A DNA stretch of 64,000 bases from Dendrophyllia cribrosa (GCA_024195265.1 JAJLRJ010000010.1:38515298-38579297); one strand, 5' to 3'; positions 37,001 through 49,075 are shown, counted from the stretch's first letter. Notes: generated from the letters alone by a model not told the origin. Program-made: numbers and translations.

Positions 37001-39901
37001 TGTGTTCCCTATGCATTCCTTATTGTGTTCCCTATGCATTCCTTATTGTGTTCCCTGTGCATTCCTTATTGTGTTCCCTATGCATTCCTTATTGTGTTTC
37101 CTATGCATTCCTTATTGTGTTCCCTGTGCATTCCTTATTGTGTTCCCTGTGCATTCCTTATTGTGTTCCCTATGCATTCCTTAATTCCTTATTGTGTCCC
37201 CTGTGCATTCCTTATTGGGTTCCCTGTGCATTCCTTATTGTGTTCCCTATGCATTCCTTATTGTGTTCCCTATGCATTCCTTATTGTGTTCCCTGTGCAT
37301 TCCTTATTGTGTTCCCTGTGCATTCCTTATTGTGTTCCCTATGCATTCCTTATTGTGTTCCCTGTGCATTCCTTATTGTGTTCCCTGTGCATTCCTTATT
37401 GTGTTCCCTATGCATTCCTTATTGTGTTCCCTATGCATTCCTTATTGTGTTCCCTGTGCATTCCTTATTGTGTTCCCTGTGCATTCCTTATTGTGTTCCC
37501 TGTGCATTCCTTATTGTGTTCCCTATGCATTCCTTATTGTGTCCCCTGTGCATTCCTTATTGTGTTCCCTGTGCATTCCTTATTGTGTTCCCTATGCATT
37601 CCTTATTGTGTTCCCTATGCATTCCTTATTGTGTTCCCTGTGCATTCCTTATTGTGTTCCCTGTGCATTCCTTATTGTGTTCCCTATGCATTCCTTATTG
37701 TGTTCCCTGTGCATTCCTTATTGTGTTCCCTGTGCATTCCTAATTGTGTTCCCTATGCATTCCTTATTGTGTTCCCTATGCATTCCTTATTGTGTTCCCT
37801 GTGCATTCCTTATTGTGTTCCCTGTGCATTCCTTATTGTGTTCCCTATGCATTCCTTATTGTGTTCCCTATGCATTCCTTATTGTGTTCCCTGTGCATTC
37901 CTTATTGTGTTCCCTATGCATTCCTTATTGTGTTCCCTGTGCATTCCTTATTGTGTTCCCTATGCATTCCTTATTGTGTTCCCTGTGCATTCCTTATTGT
38001 GTTCCCTGTGCATTCCTTATTGTGTTCCCTGTGCATTCCTTATTGTGTTCCCTGTGCATTCCTTATTGTGTCCCCTGTGCATTCCTTATTGGGTTCCCTG
38101 TGCATTTCTTATTGGTATCCCTGTGCATTCCTTATTGTGTTCCCTATGCATTCCTTATTGTGTTCCCTGTGCATTCCTTATTGGGTTGCCTGTGCATTCC
38201 TTAATGTGTTCCCCTGCTATAAGGACGTATCACTAATTCATTTTGACTTTGAGTAGGCATTACGTACAAAATGGAACAAACATTACCAAATACCTCAATT
38301 TTTTTAAGGTAGACTGATTTTTTTAGCATACTTCGACTGCGTGTGCATGGTGTCTTTAAAGATTCAGTAAAAGCTATATGGAACTATTCAAAGATTCAGT
38401 TTCGCTAAACTTTTGCCATTCCACGACTGCTGTTTGGGTTGTTATTGAAACAGATTTCTTTCCGTTTGTACGTTTCTTGCCAAATTTCTAATTTGTTATG
38501 GTTAAATTACATGTAAATTAAAACCATCTCCATGGAATTGTACCAGTTTCCTTATAATTAATTTTCGCAGACATCGCTAGTGACAATTTTCATGGAGATA
38601 TCATGCTGTTCTGTTAATTACAACTCCCGGTTACAACTCTGATTAATTTTTTAAAATGTGTTTTTATTTCAGACAAATATTGTACACAGAAGTCATAGAG
38701 GCACATCTCAGGGTCAATCCTTTTAATCCATCAATTGTACTAACTCACTGACACAATAAAACGAAACAAGATGCAAAACAAATCTTTCATCAGCGTTCAC
38801 TCATGGTTGATTATAAATTACTGCTTGTTTGGACCTTTTAATATTTTAATGGCATCTTTAATATCTATATCGTTAAAAAAACCTTCCACCAAAAAAGTAC
38901 TTTTGTACATAAAATAGCCTGTTCTGTTTAGAATTTTAGTCTGTTTTTTCTTTTTGTCTGTGAGTAAAGTTTTAATTAAAGGATTTGAAACATGCGGGAG
39001 AACATGTATATGGGCAACTTTTGTTATTTGATAATTTTGCATCGTTGTCGGCGGACGGGCAAGCCGGAACATCTGGTTCGATGTCAATTCTAGATTGCCT
39101 ATCGTTTGCTAACAATATCCTACAAATGAAGTATTAAAATACTGACTAATAGACCCCTTTCCTGTTAAAAAAATTGATCCAGTGTTTCTTTTCATTTTAT
39201 ATTTGTAAAGTTTACTGATTTGAAACGCTGAAGATAATATGTAGCGGATTTTAGAGAGGAAAACGATACATTTTCAAAGCAAACATACCTGAATTAAAAG
39301 TATGGCAAAGCCCCATAGAGGTCAAAATAGGTGTAAAATTGCGATAGGTACATTTTTCTCCGATCCAAGAACATTCTGTAATCATTTCTTCCATTTGATG
39401 CCCTCCGATAGCATAAACGTTTGAGAAATTCAAATCTACGTATTGGCTCCAATCCATTTTGCTTGAATTTACTTCCAACCCAACAATTTTGTTTCCATGC
39501 GCGTATTTCGCAACGTCTCCAAAATTGTTCTCATCCACTTTTGACTGCCTTAACATGTTAAAATTGCAGATAGTGACAGCTGGAAATTCACATGATATGT
39601 TATACTCCAGAGTTACTTTTGTGTTGATCGGATAACTGAAATACTTCTTTATTAGCAGGGTACATTGAAAGGAAAAGTGCCCAATACTCATTAACAGAAG
39701 GAAAGCCCACAAGATTCGTCGCAAAATCGCTCGACCTGTAAATATATGTTGCAAGCCATGTAGGGTCGCGCCTTCAACATAATTGTTCCACCTTTCTTTT
39801 ATAGCTGCAGAGTTGGATGGCGCTTGAGTCCAATCGGTGTTTCTTTCTGGATGAACTTTGTCCATGGCGGTTCCGTCCAGTGAACGCAAATGCGCATTTC
39901 G
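30552..39901 (-). CDS. DEG/ENaC (ASIC-like) sodium channel, partial exon set
   Basis: This is a cation channel subunit of the plasma membrane. Minus-strand exons: 39289-39901 (N-terminal motif, first membrane helix FLLLMSIGHFSFQCTLLI, then EFPAVTICNFNMLRQS and GLCHTFNSG); 35550-35797 (FGLRLMLNI, AGLKVLIHDHETPP, LGFAVGPGTSTFVAV); a likely small exon near 33628-33687 (VKECGFSQTANC); 31285-31465 (CNCSVPCMTINFKPVLSYA, the family CxCxxPC...SxA motif); and 30552-30643 (NILELNVYFQDL, PAYGAESLLG). Junctions checked are GT...AG, and the last two exons are in phase. The exon before 31465 may be incomplete, and the final exon with the selectivity filter and second helix was not found. The first exon opens at a splice acceptor (39902-39904), so it may not contain the start, although an ATG lies at 39865. 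Introns are packed with MITEs and minisatellites. Confidence 0.85.
30958..31086. repeat. Foldback element, arms of about 50 bases
   Basis: GGGCCGGACGGGAAAATATT and following bases are inverted around GGACCGAGCGCAGCGAGGTC. It lies in an intron of the DEG/ENaC gene. Confidence 0.85.
31648..32017. mobile_element. MITE with TTAA at both ends
   Basis: TTAA then AGGGGCATTGCCACG at the left. GTGACATAGCCCCT then TTAA at the right. Same family as 21419-21871, more diverged. Confidence 0.7.
32126..32526. mobile_element. AT-rich MITE with AGAAAATTAACGC ends
   Basis: ATAGAAAATTAACGC at the left is inverted as GCGTTAATTTTCTAT at the right. The inside repeats TTAACGCG-like words. No coding potential is accepted. 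Confidence 0.6.
33066..33322. mobile_element. Compound foldback element
   Basis: AACAACTATTCACC...GGTGAATAGTTGTT forms a hairpin around GTGGATATCCACC. The next bases TTAGTATATACTGAAACAGTG are inverted at 33301-33322, so one hairpin sits inside a wider inverted pair. Confidence 0.7.
34440..35510. repeat. Minisatellite, units of about 115-125 bp
   Basis: About nine diverged copies of a unit with AAAGCTATTGAGCAGTACTT, CCTGTGGTACTGTTTATTAT, GCTGTACAAGGTGGTTCTAA and GTGGATGAAATCCTAAAGTG. One inverted fragment lies at 30766-30815, and a similar phrase occurs at 4640-4670 in the transposon end. Confidence 0.85.
35825..35888. repeat. Short foldback (AACCTCGTTCCCAGGG family)
   Basis: AACCTCGTTCCCAGGGTCTC is inverted 20 bases later. 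A relative with CAACCTCGTTCCCAGGGCCT lies at 32552-32613. Confidence 0.85.
36215..36535. repeat. Three tandem units of about 117 bp
   Basis: TTCTTAAGT(C/A)(A/G)AATGTC, CTCAAACTTTCGT, ACATTGGAAAATT and GTTCGGAAGATGTTCGGAAG recur three times. The third copy breaks off after AAAATTCATCG. Confidence 0.85.
36770..38214. repeat. 23-bp minisatellite, about 63 units
   Basis: The unit GTGTTCCCT(A/G)TGCATTCCTTATT is 23 bases, and almost all variation is the single A/G site. One junction near 37180 (CATTCCTTAATTCCTTATT) breaks the phase. All three plus frames are open over most of the array because the unit has no stop in any frame. I treat the 489-, 336- and 320-codon frames as by-products and not as genes. 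It lies in the first identified intron of the DEG/ENaC gene. Confidence 0.95.
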
Positions 39902-39904
39902 CTG

Positions 39905-42870
39905 TTAAAAAGAATTATGTAACTGATGCATTCGCTTTAGTTTTTAAGGGCCTTTGCTGAGCTAAATGATTGGTTTAAAAAACCTGTGTATGCCCTCTAA
40001 CAAATCAGAGCAAAGATACTGTTTTTCTGGTCAATCAGAAGCCGTCAAGAGTAATCGTGACTTGGCTTCACAAGTTTCCCCGGCTTGGCATCGGGTGCAT
40101 GTTTTTGCTTCAAGTTCTGATTGGATTAAATTAATAAAGGGTTGTTGTGATTGGTCAGATGCCATCTGCTATGTTCTAATTTTCTCGACTCTCAACATAA
40201 AATCTTTTCAATGAAGCTTTATTTCCTAATAATTACTTTGAAAAACATTGATTGCATCGTCGTCGTTAAGCTAGAGTCTTTATTTTACTCCGTGTTTGTT
40301 ACAGTATGTCGGCCTCATTAAGGCGGGACTCAACCCTAAATTTGAATGATATTTTAAGAGGTTTACAGAAGGGCAGAAGAAAGAAAATGGTTTTTGGAAC
40401 AGTAATTAACAGACAGTTGACACCCACGCAAGAGCACCCCAGGTTGCTAGTGGACTATTTGGCGTCCGTCTATTAATTAACTACAAATTCTAATTTTAAA
40501 ACTCCACTAAATCTTCAATATTTCTTTTTTCTCTTAATTTTACCAATCCTTTGAGAAAAACTATTTCCTCCCAAACATATCCAAAAATCACCCAAAATAA
40601 AATTTACAAAACATCCCATAACATAGATTCATGGGATGAGCATAGAGTTTTTGGATTGCTTGTACGATATATTTCCATTAAAGCCACGTCAAGTGGCAAA
40701 AAAAAGAAACAACTTCGAATATTGAATTGATATGGCACGATAAGCTTTCTTTGAAATTTTGGCCCGATATACTTACTTCTCGGGTACAAACCCGGCAGTG
40801 TTGAAAGCGTCCTGTGTAGTGATCAAGAGAGAATGAGTATGCAGTCCCGGGGGGGTTACTACCTTTAATGGGCTATACAAAACTTTGTTGAGTACCCGCC
40901 TCCCCTGGGGGGTATGCAGTACACGTTAGTTTGCGTCACAGTTAATGACCTGCAATACAAGACATAATGAAATTACATTACAAAAATGTAGAGCACGTGC
41001 GGTCTATTTCCTCTACCCCTGTTGTTGCTCCTCTCTCCCCAATGTTGCGTTCGCATAATTATTTTTGACATCAACATTGAAGGGGAAAGAAGGGAAGAAA
41101 GCGGACACCGTTCGAACAAATGCGACCGATATGGTAGCTCGTCACAAATCCGTAGCTCAGTTGGCATCCGACTGATTTTCGGAAGGTCATCGGCCCGGGT
41201 CATCGGTCGTTGTTCCGTGCTCCCGATATGCTAACCATAACATCTTTCTGCATGACCGAGTTTCAAATCAACTGTCAAATTTACCATCTTTCAGCTTTTA
41301 CCACCAATAGCGTGAATGAACGTCAGCTATGTTTTTCGGAAAGTCAACCAGCAGCTTGGAAATTCTGGAGGATGAGATTACCTCGCCTAAACTTTTCTGC
41401 CGGTTGAAATATTCAGCTGAAAATTAGTAGCCCGGAGGATAATTAGGGACAAAAAATCAAAAAATTGTTTCAATTGTGATAAAAGCGTGAAACGTTCAGT
41501 AAAGATAGCGTTTAACATGTAGATCCATATAAAAGCGAGACCCCAGCTGGATTTTGCTCCAAAAGTGTACTTTTTGGGCGTTAAAATATATGATCAGCGG
41601 TTTGGTACTGCAGGCTCATATTTAAACAATCTTTTGGTGGGTTTAAACTACTTGAATTGACGTCTAAAAAGCAAACAAAATGTACATGTATTTTGTCAAT
41701 CTGCTTTCCATTTCTATGAGTTGGGTTTTCTGTAAAGTAGATAAGCGCTCCGTTGATGCTAGTAGTGGTGCTTAACTGGTCAAAGTCCAAAACAGATGAA
41801 AAGGCAAATTTTTAGCATTCGGTTATGAAAACGGATAAGGTTAGAGAAAAAAAGGAAATAGAATTTGTGTGATTCGTATAAAGAACACCCAGCCGGATGA
41901 AAAGTCGACGTGTTGTTTTAGTAATACAAGGAAAAGGTACAGAAAAATTGGGTTGTTGTTTTAAATAATTTCTCTCAAAATGTATACAATTATTTACATT
42001 TTACCGAGGTGAATAAAATTTAAAGGTTATACAAAGTTGTATTCGCGGATAATCTAAAATAAGAAAAATATCATGATCTTTTGATAAGCATTTTTAAACA
42101 AACATTAATGACAGTACAACCATCTGGAGCAGAACCACCTATGTTACAAATCATTTTCTGGCCGCTATCCATTTAATTTATCTTAAAATATGCACCATGA
42201 ATTACAGTTTACTTAGAGAAATTAAACCAATCGACACTGAGACAATTAGTAATTTTTTCATGAACATTATTCAAAAACTCTAACACAGCAAAACAACCAG
42301 GGGCGGCCGGAATACGGCCCACTTTCCATTTGAAGGTGCCCGCTCATTGCGAAGGCGATCATATACGAGAGGTTTCACTTGCTGTAGTTGGCTTGTGTCC
42401 TTGGAATTGCTCTGAAACAAAGGTATCAGTCAATCCTAACGGTCTATCTGTTATCACCTATCGAAGGAATAGGAGGCGAGCTTTTCAGTAGGTAAAACAA
42501 TGAATGATTGCATGTTTTATGGTCATGATTAGTTAAAGAAGATCTGATTAATTTGTCAAAAGAGTATTTTCATCGAGCAAAAATCGATGAGCAACCAGGG
42601 TTGAATATATTTAAAAATCTTAAAAAACGTTCTCTGGTTAAAAATTATTTTAAAAAAATGAGCTTTCGGCTACCAGTCTGCAGCCTTTAACGAATGATGA
42701 AAAAAGGCGCGAATGTAAAAAATATATATAGCGAAAAGAAAAAGAAAAAAAATGACAGTAAGTATTTGCGAAGAAAGTAAAAAAAAAAGAACGAGGAAAA
42801 TGCTAATTAAAAATATTCATAAAATGCTAAAGAAATGTTCACTGTTTTAAAGAAATTGAATATTGTCTAG
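39905..42870. other. Gene-poor stretch
   Basis: No gene is supported. A short inverted CCCGGGGGGG / CCTCCCCTGGGGGG unit lies at 40847-40915. A tRNA-like fragment is at 41145-41205. The rest is AT-rich with no signature. Confidence 0.5.
41145..41205 (+). repeat. tRNA-derived SINE remnant
   Basis: CCGTAGCTCAGTTGGCATCC resembles a tRNA 5' half with an A box, followed by CCGACTGATTTTCGGAAGG as an anticodon-arm relic. The T-arm motif is degraded, so it is not a tRNA gene. Confidence 0.45.
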
Positions 42871-43270
42871 GTAATGGTTTGGAATAATTGTCAGCGTCAG
42901 TTGTCTTGGCAGTATGCCAATGGAATAAGAGTCGTCACTAAACCCCACAAAACCTTACAACAGGAATTTCCTTCACCAAAATTCAGGCCACCCATTGATC
43001 TTCAAACCAACGTTGTTTATCGGATCCCTTGTAATGATTGCTCGTGGAATTACATCGGTAAAACGGGAAGATGTTTTCTAACTCGAGAAAAAGAACACAT
43101 CTGGAATGTCAAGAACTGTTCTGAAGGATCCAACATCGCAAACCATGCTTGGTAGGGCGATTCAGTTACTGTCAGTATTGACTTTAAAAATGCATTTGCT
43201 ATTGATAAAGGCGACTATCGCGTGCGGAAAACCCTCGATTCATTGGCATGCAGCCAACTTTTAAAACAGT
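42871..43270 (+). pseudogene. Penelope-like element GIY-YIG remnant
   Basis: The frame reads VVYRIPCNDCSWNYIGKTGR then TREKEHIWNVKNCSEGSNIA, the GIY-YIG endonuclease domain of Penelope-like retroelements. A stop follows NHAW at 43153. The same frame then continues with similarity (VSIDFKNAFAIDKGDYRVRK), so it is broken by a nonsense codon. No reverse transcriptase part is visible upstream. Confidence 0.8.
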
Positions 43271-43739
43271 ACTGAAAGTTTTCGTGATAACCACCGTTTG
43301 ATCAGTAAGCAATCATTATTTGCGGTCGCTCCGAGTGTGTGTTACTACGACACAAAGAGAGTGGCGAAGAATGTTTACCAAAACATGTCTTTGTGCCGAT
43401 GGCAAGGAAAATTATATGAAAGTATGATTCTATTATACCAAGAGATTATAATTGTCCAATTATTTTCTCTTGATTATACTGACAGATCATCTAAAGCAAG
43501 AAAATAAGTTTAAAGGTCCTTAAACCTAAATTCGACATTGAGACATTTACTAATCATGATGTTTTGATAAGCATTTTTAAACCGACAAACTCTGCAACCA
43601 CCTGGAGAGGAACAATCCATTCATTTTATCCTGAAATGCGCACAACGAATTACATTTTACTGGAGTATGATTAAAATAAATGGTGGCAAACTTCTACTTT
43701 CCTTTCCAAGAAAAGCAGTTTGACTCTCCTTAAACCTTA

Positions 43740-44870
43740 ATTCGACATTGATGCTGTGTTTAAGCCAGCTAGGGCGAAACATGTTTAGTCTGATCAAGTA
43801 TGAAACATGTTTCACTATAAAAACAGACTCGTTTTTTTGTATATAAAGCAAAAGACACGAACAGCCCAACCCAAAACCACAAACCGAGAATGAACGAACG
43901 GAAGAGCAACCAAAATGACGCACCGATAAACAGAGCACAACTGAAAGGACAGCTGAAACTATGAATCTCCGAACGACAAGGCGGTTGCAATCCGCCGAAC
44001 GTAAAAACCCGTCAGCAACAAAGAGAAGGACTGAACGAATCCCTTCTGCTGGAAGAAAAATAATAGTAACAAAGAAAGAGCCCTTAAAATGTGGCTTATG
44101 TTAACATTTATATTAAAACATTAGAGTTTCACCCTAAATGTTTTAATACCTGTTGCAACTGACCTTTAATTAAAACGTTTGAACTAATGGGCGAAATAGT
44201 TTGTTTGTGCCAAACCATAACATACAACAAAAGGTCCAACTTTGTTTTTGTAGCTCGACTCAAAATCGAAAACCGAGAATCAACGAACGGAGCGACAACC
44301 AAAATGACGCACATAACATCAGGGAACAATTGATAGTTCAACTGAACCCATGAATCACCGAACGACAAGATGACCGACAACCGAACGCAAAAACCTGCAA
44401 ACAAAAGAGAGAAGGACTGAACGAATCCTTTATGTTAAACAAAAAATAATTTAGCATAGAAAGAAACTTTAATATGTGGCATGTGCTATCATTTATATTA
44501 AAACAGTAAATCATAAGATTTTGATCCTAAATGTTTTAATGCCCGTTGCAAACCTTTAATTAGTTTATAAGAGTTTGGAGTAGTGGGCGAAATAATTCGC
44601 TTGTGCCAATCCGTAAAAAACACCAAAAGGTGAGGAGGTCCCACTTTGTTTTTGTAAAATGTAACAGATACGAACAGCTCAACCCAAAATCGAAAACCGA
44701 GAATCAACGAACGGAATGACAGCCAAAATGACGCACAGAAAATCAGGGAACATTTGACAGTTCAACTGAACCCATGAATCACCGAACGACAAGATGACCG
44801 ACAACCGAACACAAAAACCAGCAAGCGAAAGAGAGAAGGACTGAACGTAACCGTAAAAAAACACCAAAAA
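43740..44870. repeat. Three direct repeats of about 390 bp
   Basis: Each unit carries AAAACCGAGAATCAACGAAC, GACGCACA, CATGAATC(A/T)CCGAACGACA and GAGAGAAGGACTGAACG. Starts are near 43740, 44115 and 44510, and the first copy is the most diverged. Minus frames here are repeat by-products. Confidence 0.8.
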
Positions 44871-46979
44871 GTCAAACTTAAAATTGAAAAACAGAAAGAA
44901 GCAAAAAGTTGAACGAAAACGGAATAGTTTGGTGATAAATGTTGAGTTTTGAAATATTCAGTTTTATCTAAACATTAAAATTCATAAATATGCACTTTAG
45001 TGAGCTCACTAAAAACTTATTAACAGACAACATAGATTGATAATATGGAAAATTTTTATCTGCTCAGAAGGTCTGTCATTCTCGTCAGGGGCACAGTGAA
45101 CAGACCCGGTAGAGAGATTAATTTATAGCCAAACACTCCCGAAGTAATAAATATGAATATGCGCACGAGAGATAGGTAAACTTACGATGAAATTAAGGAT
45201 TTATTTGCCAAATAAATTCGGTAAACTCTCTACCACACGTTTCAAACCGTGGTACCACAGCTGGCCGTGTCTGTTATTTGCAGAAGCTGTTAGATGTGTC
45301 TGTTAGATGCAGAAGCTGTTAAAACTCAATTTAACATTGAAATAAAGACGAATGGTGCTATAGTATCGGGGTTACAAAAGTCGAATTTTCTTGAATAATC
45401 AAGAAAATTCCTTATGGCAGTTCTAGGCCACCATAGTGCTCCACTGAAACACGTTTTTATACATTTAATTACATATTAATAACTGTACACGTAGAAATGT
45501 TCATAGTACATGTAAAAGGATACCAGCGTTCTGCATCGTATTGTCAAAGTGAATCGAAACAGGATTGAAGGTAAGTTCTCCATTCGTGATCTGTTTAAAA
45601 TAGCCATTTATTTTACACAGTGTTTAAACTTACGCAAGTCCAACCCTAAATCTAGACCTATGCTGATTAGCAACAAACGTTTTTGGACTAATATATGAAG
45701 AAAAGATTCTCTACTGAAAATCATACTATTTCTCAACGACCCTGAGAACAACGAATCAAAGCTTGACATGGGATTTGAAAAGGAGACACAAAATTGCTGC
45801 CTCTCGACTCATTGCCATTTTTCCTCTTTAAATACCGTATTTTTTCACGAAGCAGTTTAGAAAATCCTGGCAGTTTGGCGATGACAAGAATTAGCCTCGA
45901 CATACAATAGGTTCTTGCCTGTCGAGAACCATGCGCCAAGAGAGTTCGTAGGGCGCAAAGCTTCACAGCAAAGCCCAACGAAATAAGATGGGAAATTCTT
46001 TGTTGAGTAATGAGACGTAAATATATAACTTCATACGGTATTTCTGTAAATAGCAAAGACTAAATGCTATCCATTTTTATATTAATCATTTACGCTCTTT
46101 TATAAACCAGTGATAAACGTGCTTTAGGCAACGCAAGCTTTGTGCGTTATTCCAGTTAACAAGTCTTGACGCAACGCGAAATTTGTGTGTAAAGAAAACA
46201 CGTTATTTTGCCGGATGGTTCTTTACGCAAAAAGATAAAGATGCGAAAATTCGTTTTCTTTAATGCTGTGTCTTCGTACTGTCTCGAATGACCAAACGAG
46301 CTGCCTATTAATGCGATAGTAACACAGCAGCAAAGGCAGGAGACATGCATGCATACTCGCGGCATTCAAATACGTAGAGTATTTATTTGAGATTAAATAT
46401 TTTACACAACGCCGGAAATAATCAGTTGCAGAATTAGAAGGTGTTTAAGTATCCCAAGGAACCATCGTGTTAATAAACTTTCTTATGCAAAAATATAACA
46501 AAAAGATATTGTTATCGGTGAAAATGGTTATGATTTGAGAAAGTTCTACTTAATAATCACCTGAAAACAAAAGGAAATGTGCTTTTGTTGAAGTGAGCAA
46601 ATTGTGTATCCAGCAAACGTATGTGCTGCTACATTTTTTGCTGGGTACAATAAGGCTACTCCATTTATTCACGGAACACAAATTGCAGCATTTACTTGGA
46701 CTTGATACTTTAATATGCTCACGTACGAGCGCGGCTTCAACCTTTAGACATGTATTTGTCAGCTGTTTGCAAGATTAAATGATGAACCTCTTTGAATGAA
46801 TATCCTTTTGTCGTGAAGGTAAATTGTCATTTTGAAAAGGAGACACTGAAAGGGAGAAAGATGCTCATCGCGCTATGAATGTATGAATTACAGAGCTTCT
46901 AGTCGTAGCTCATATTTACGGAGTGAAATTGACTGTGCTTTTGCCTTGTTCAGGCCGAAAACAAGTCGCTGTAATATAC
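44871..46979. other. No gene seen
   Basis: AT-rich. Short frames have no family signature. Confidence 0.5.
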
Positions 46980-47504
46980 CGAGTAAGGCGGGTTCTACTG
47001 AGCAGTCTTCCTGTTTTGATCTTATTAATACGCATGACCCGCCAGTCTCCTAGGTAAAATGTAATTGGCTAGGAGATAAAATCATCCCGCTTACGAAACA
47101 ACCAGTTCTGTAAGAAAGGAAATTATATTATGTGCCCTCACAGATAGAATTCCACCGCCTTTTAAAGCTCGCTTCTTCACCTTCTAGTGACAAGAACAGC
47201 AATTCATGCATAACAACATCGGTCGCTGCTTGCCAGGTTGGCGCCTTACAAAGATTGTTTATGGATTAGAACCGACTAAGAATTTCTATGTGCAGAGTTT
47301 AATATGTAATTTTAAGTAGTTCCTGTTATCGTGTTTTGTAAACTTTATTTCATTCCAGTTATTATCCCCATCACCCAATGCCGTCTACTAAACCCCTTAC
47401 GAAGAAACGCAAGAAGACTTCTTGATAGGATTTTGCTGCATGCTTAATTTTTTTTAAATGATTGAGCAAATTTACCCTTCTGGTCGATAAATATGGCTTG
47501 CGTC
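46980..47504 (+). repeat. Direct duplication, copy 1 (uninterrupted)
   Basis: It starts CGAGTAAGGCGGGTTCTACT and shares long phrases with 48146-48580, such as CCAGTTCTGTAAGAAAG, AATTTTAAGTAGTTCCTGTT and ATGGCTTG(C/T)GTC. After GTC at 47504 it continues CTTTTCAGAGGCGTC, whereas copy 2 at that point enters the viral element. Confidence 0.85.
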
Positions 47505-47639
47505 CTTTTCAGAGGCGTCAAAAGCATCCAATTACGTGATCAGTCTCAAATAAATTTCTAACATGATTTGAATTATAAGTCCTTAGTTTGTATTGTACGT
47601 ATCCTAGGCGACAATATAGTTATTATTTCAGTCGAATCC

Positions 47640-48140
47640 ATAAGGGATAATGGAGGTTTAAGTGGGGCCCTGCAAATAATAAATTTTAACCTGTATAAAA
47701 AATATACAAATCCTAGCTAAAAACATCATTAAAAATGTTAAAAAGACTATATTAAAAAGGTAAAAAGAGTAAAACCTATTTCATTTAAAATTACTTCAAA
47801 AGTCCCTTAAGTTTGGCTTTAAAAAGCGATAACGAAGATGTCTCTTTCATTTTACCATCTAAATTGTTCCAGTCATTAGCAGCTTGAAAAATAAAAGTCT
47901 GTTTACCCCAATCAGTACGTACTCGGGGAGACGTAAATCGTTCATTCTTCGAGTTTTGTACGAGTGGATAGTATTATTACGGTTAATGCTAAAATTAAAA
48001 TCGATCTCCCCAGTTAGATATTTGTGAATTGAAACTCAACGATGGAAGTGTCTTCTCTTTGAGAGTAATTTAAAATCTAATCTCTTGAGGGCATCGAAGA
48101 TGAGCTTCTTGGTGGCACATTCAGTAAAACCTTGGCAGAG
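47640..48140 (-). pseudogene. LINE 3' remnant, antisense
   Basis: The minus strand reads QTFIFQAANDWNNLDGKMKE then TSSLSLFKAKLK, the conserved C-terminal end of many non-LTR retroelement ORFs. The rest is degraded. Confidence 0.6.
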
Positions 48141-48145
48141 TAAAG

Positions 48146-48580
48146 CGAGTAAGGCGGGTTCTACTGAGTAGTCTTCCTGTTTTGGTCTCATTGATATGTC
48201 CCGCCAGTCTCCTTAGTAAAATATAATTGACAAGGAGCTAAAATCATCCCCCTTAAGAAAGAACCAGTTCTGTAAGAAAGTAAATTATATTATGCACCCT
48301 CATAGATAGAATTCCAACACCTTTTAAAGGTCGGTTTTTCACCTAAAGTTTTTGCCGGGCTGGCGCCTTACAAGCATTGTTTAGAAGAACCGAGAAGAAG
48401 GAGTTTTATGCGCAGAGTTAAATGTGTAATTTTAAGTAGTTCCTGTTATCGTGTTTAATTCTTATTTCATTCTCTTAATAAGCCCCATCCCCAGCCCTAC
48501 TAAACCCTTTACGAAGAACCGCTAAAAGTCTTCTTGATGGGATTTTACTGCAAATTTATCCTATCAGTATGGCTTGTGTC
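48146..48580 (+). repeat. Direct duplication, copy 2 (interrupted by the viral element)
   Basis: It matches copy 1 to GGCTTGTGTC at 48580, then the sequence changes abruptly to AGTAGTTAGTCATTGAG. This makes copy 1 a paralogous empty site. Confidence 0.85.
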
Positions 48581-48937
48581 AGTAGTTAGTCATTGAGAAA
48601 GCTGGCTCACTTCTATTTCACGCTAATTTCGAACGTATTTCATTGCGTAGTCACTCCCTAAGTTCAACGCAATAGGAACTCGTTCCTCATATCACACAAC
48701 CTATTCAAATCAATGGGAAACGTGTCAGATTAGTGTGAGATAGATTTGAGCCAGTTTTAACAATAAACTATACAATGAAATACGTTCGAAATTAGCGTGA
48801 AATAGAAGTGAGCCAGCTTTCTCAATGGATAACTTGAAGATAGATTTGAGCCAGTTTTAACAATAAACTATACAATGAAATACGTTCGAAATTAGCGTGA
48901 AATAGAAGTGAGCCAGCTTTCTCAATGACTAACTACT
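48581..48937. repeat. Terminal repeat with internal inverted copies
   Basis: 48581-48645 is a perfect 65-base inverse of 48873-48937. In addition, 48738-48827 and 48838-48927 are 90-base direct repeats with a 100-base period, each containing an inverted copy of the arm. CTGGCTCACTT occurs once more at 49003. The outer AGTAGTTAGT is the candidate start of the element's terminal inverted repeat. Confidence 0.8.
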
Positions 48938-49075
48938 AAACCCCCAAATTCAGCATAAAATTCTTTTCCAAAAACTCAGCACAAAATTCTCTCTAAAAAA
49001 TTCTGGCTCACTTTCTCTCTCCTAAAAATTTCCCAAATAATTATTGGGGGAAAAATTTTGGGAAAAGAAAAGAAA

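Noticed and set aside
36767..38256. Long frames of 489, 336, 320 and 170 codons
   Set aside because: They are by-products of a 23-bp minisatellite with no stop in any plus frame. The peptides are the same hydrophobic cycle, and there is no start context or domain.
38818..39087. 89-codon minus frame
   Set aside because: It reads smoothly but has no family signature and does not fit a DEG/ENaC exon.
41145..41205. Possible tRNA gene
   Set aside because: The A-box half looks right, but the T arm and acceptor stem do not pair. It is better read as a SINE remnant.
43657..44867. Minus frames of 60-93 codons in the 44-kb repeats
   Set aside because: The same peptides recur because the DNA is a threefold direct repeat.
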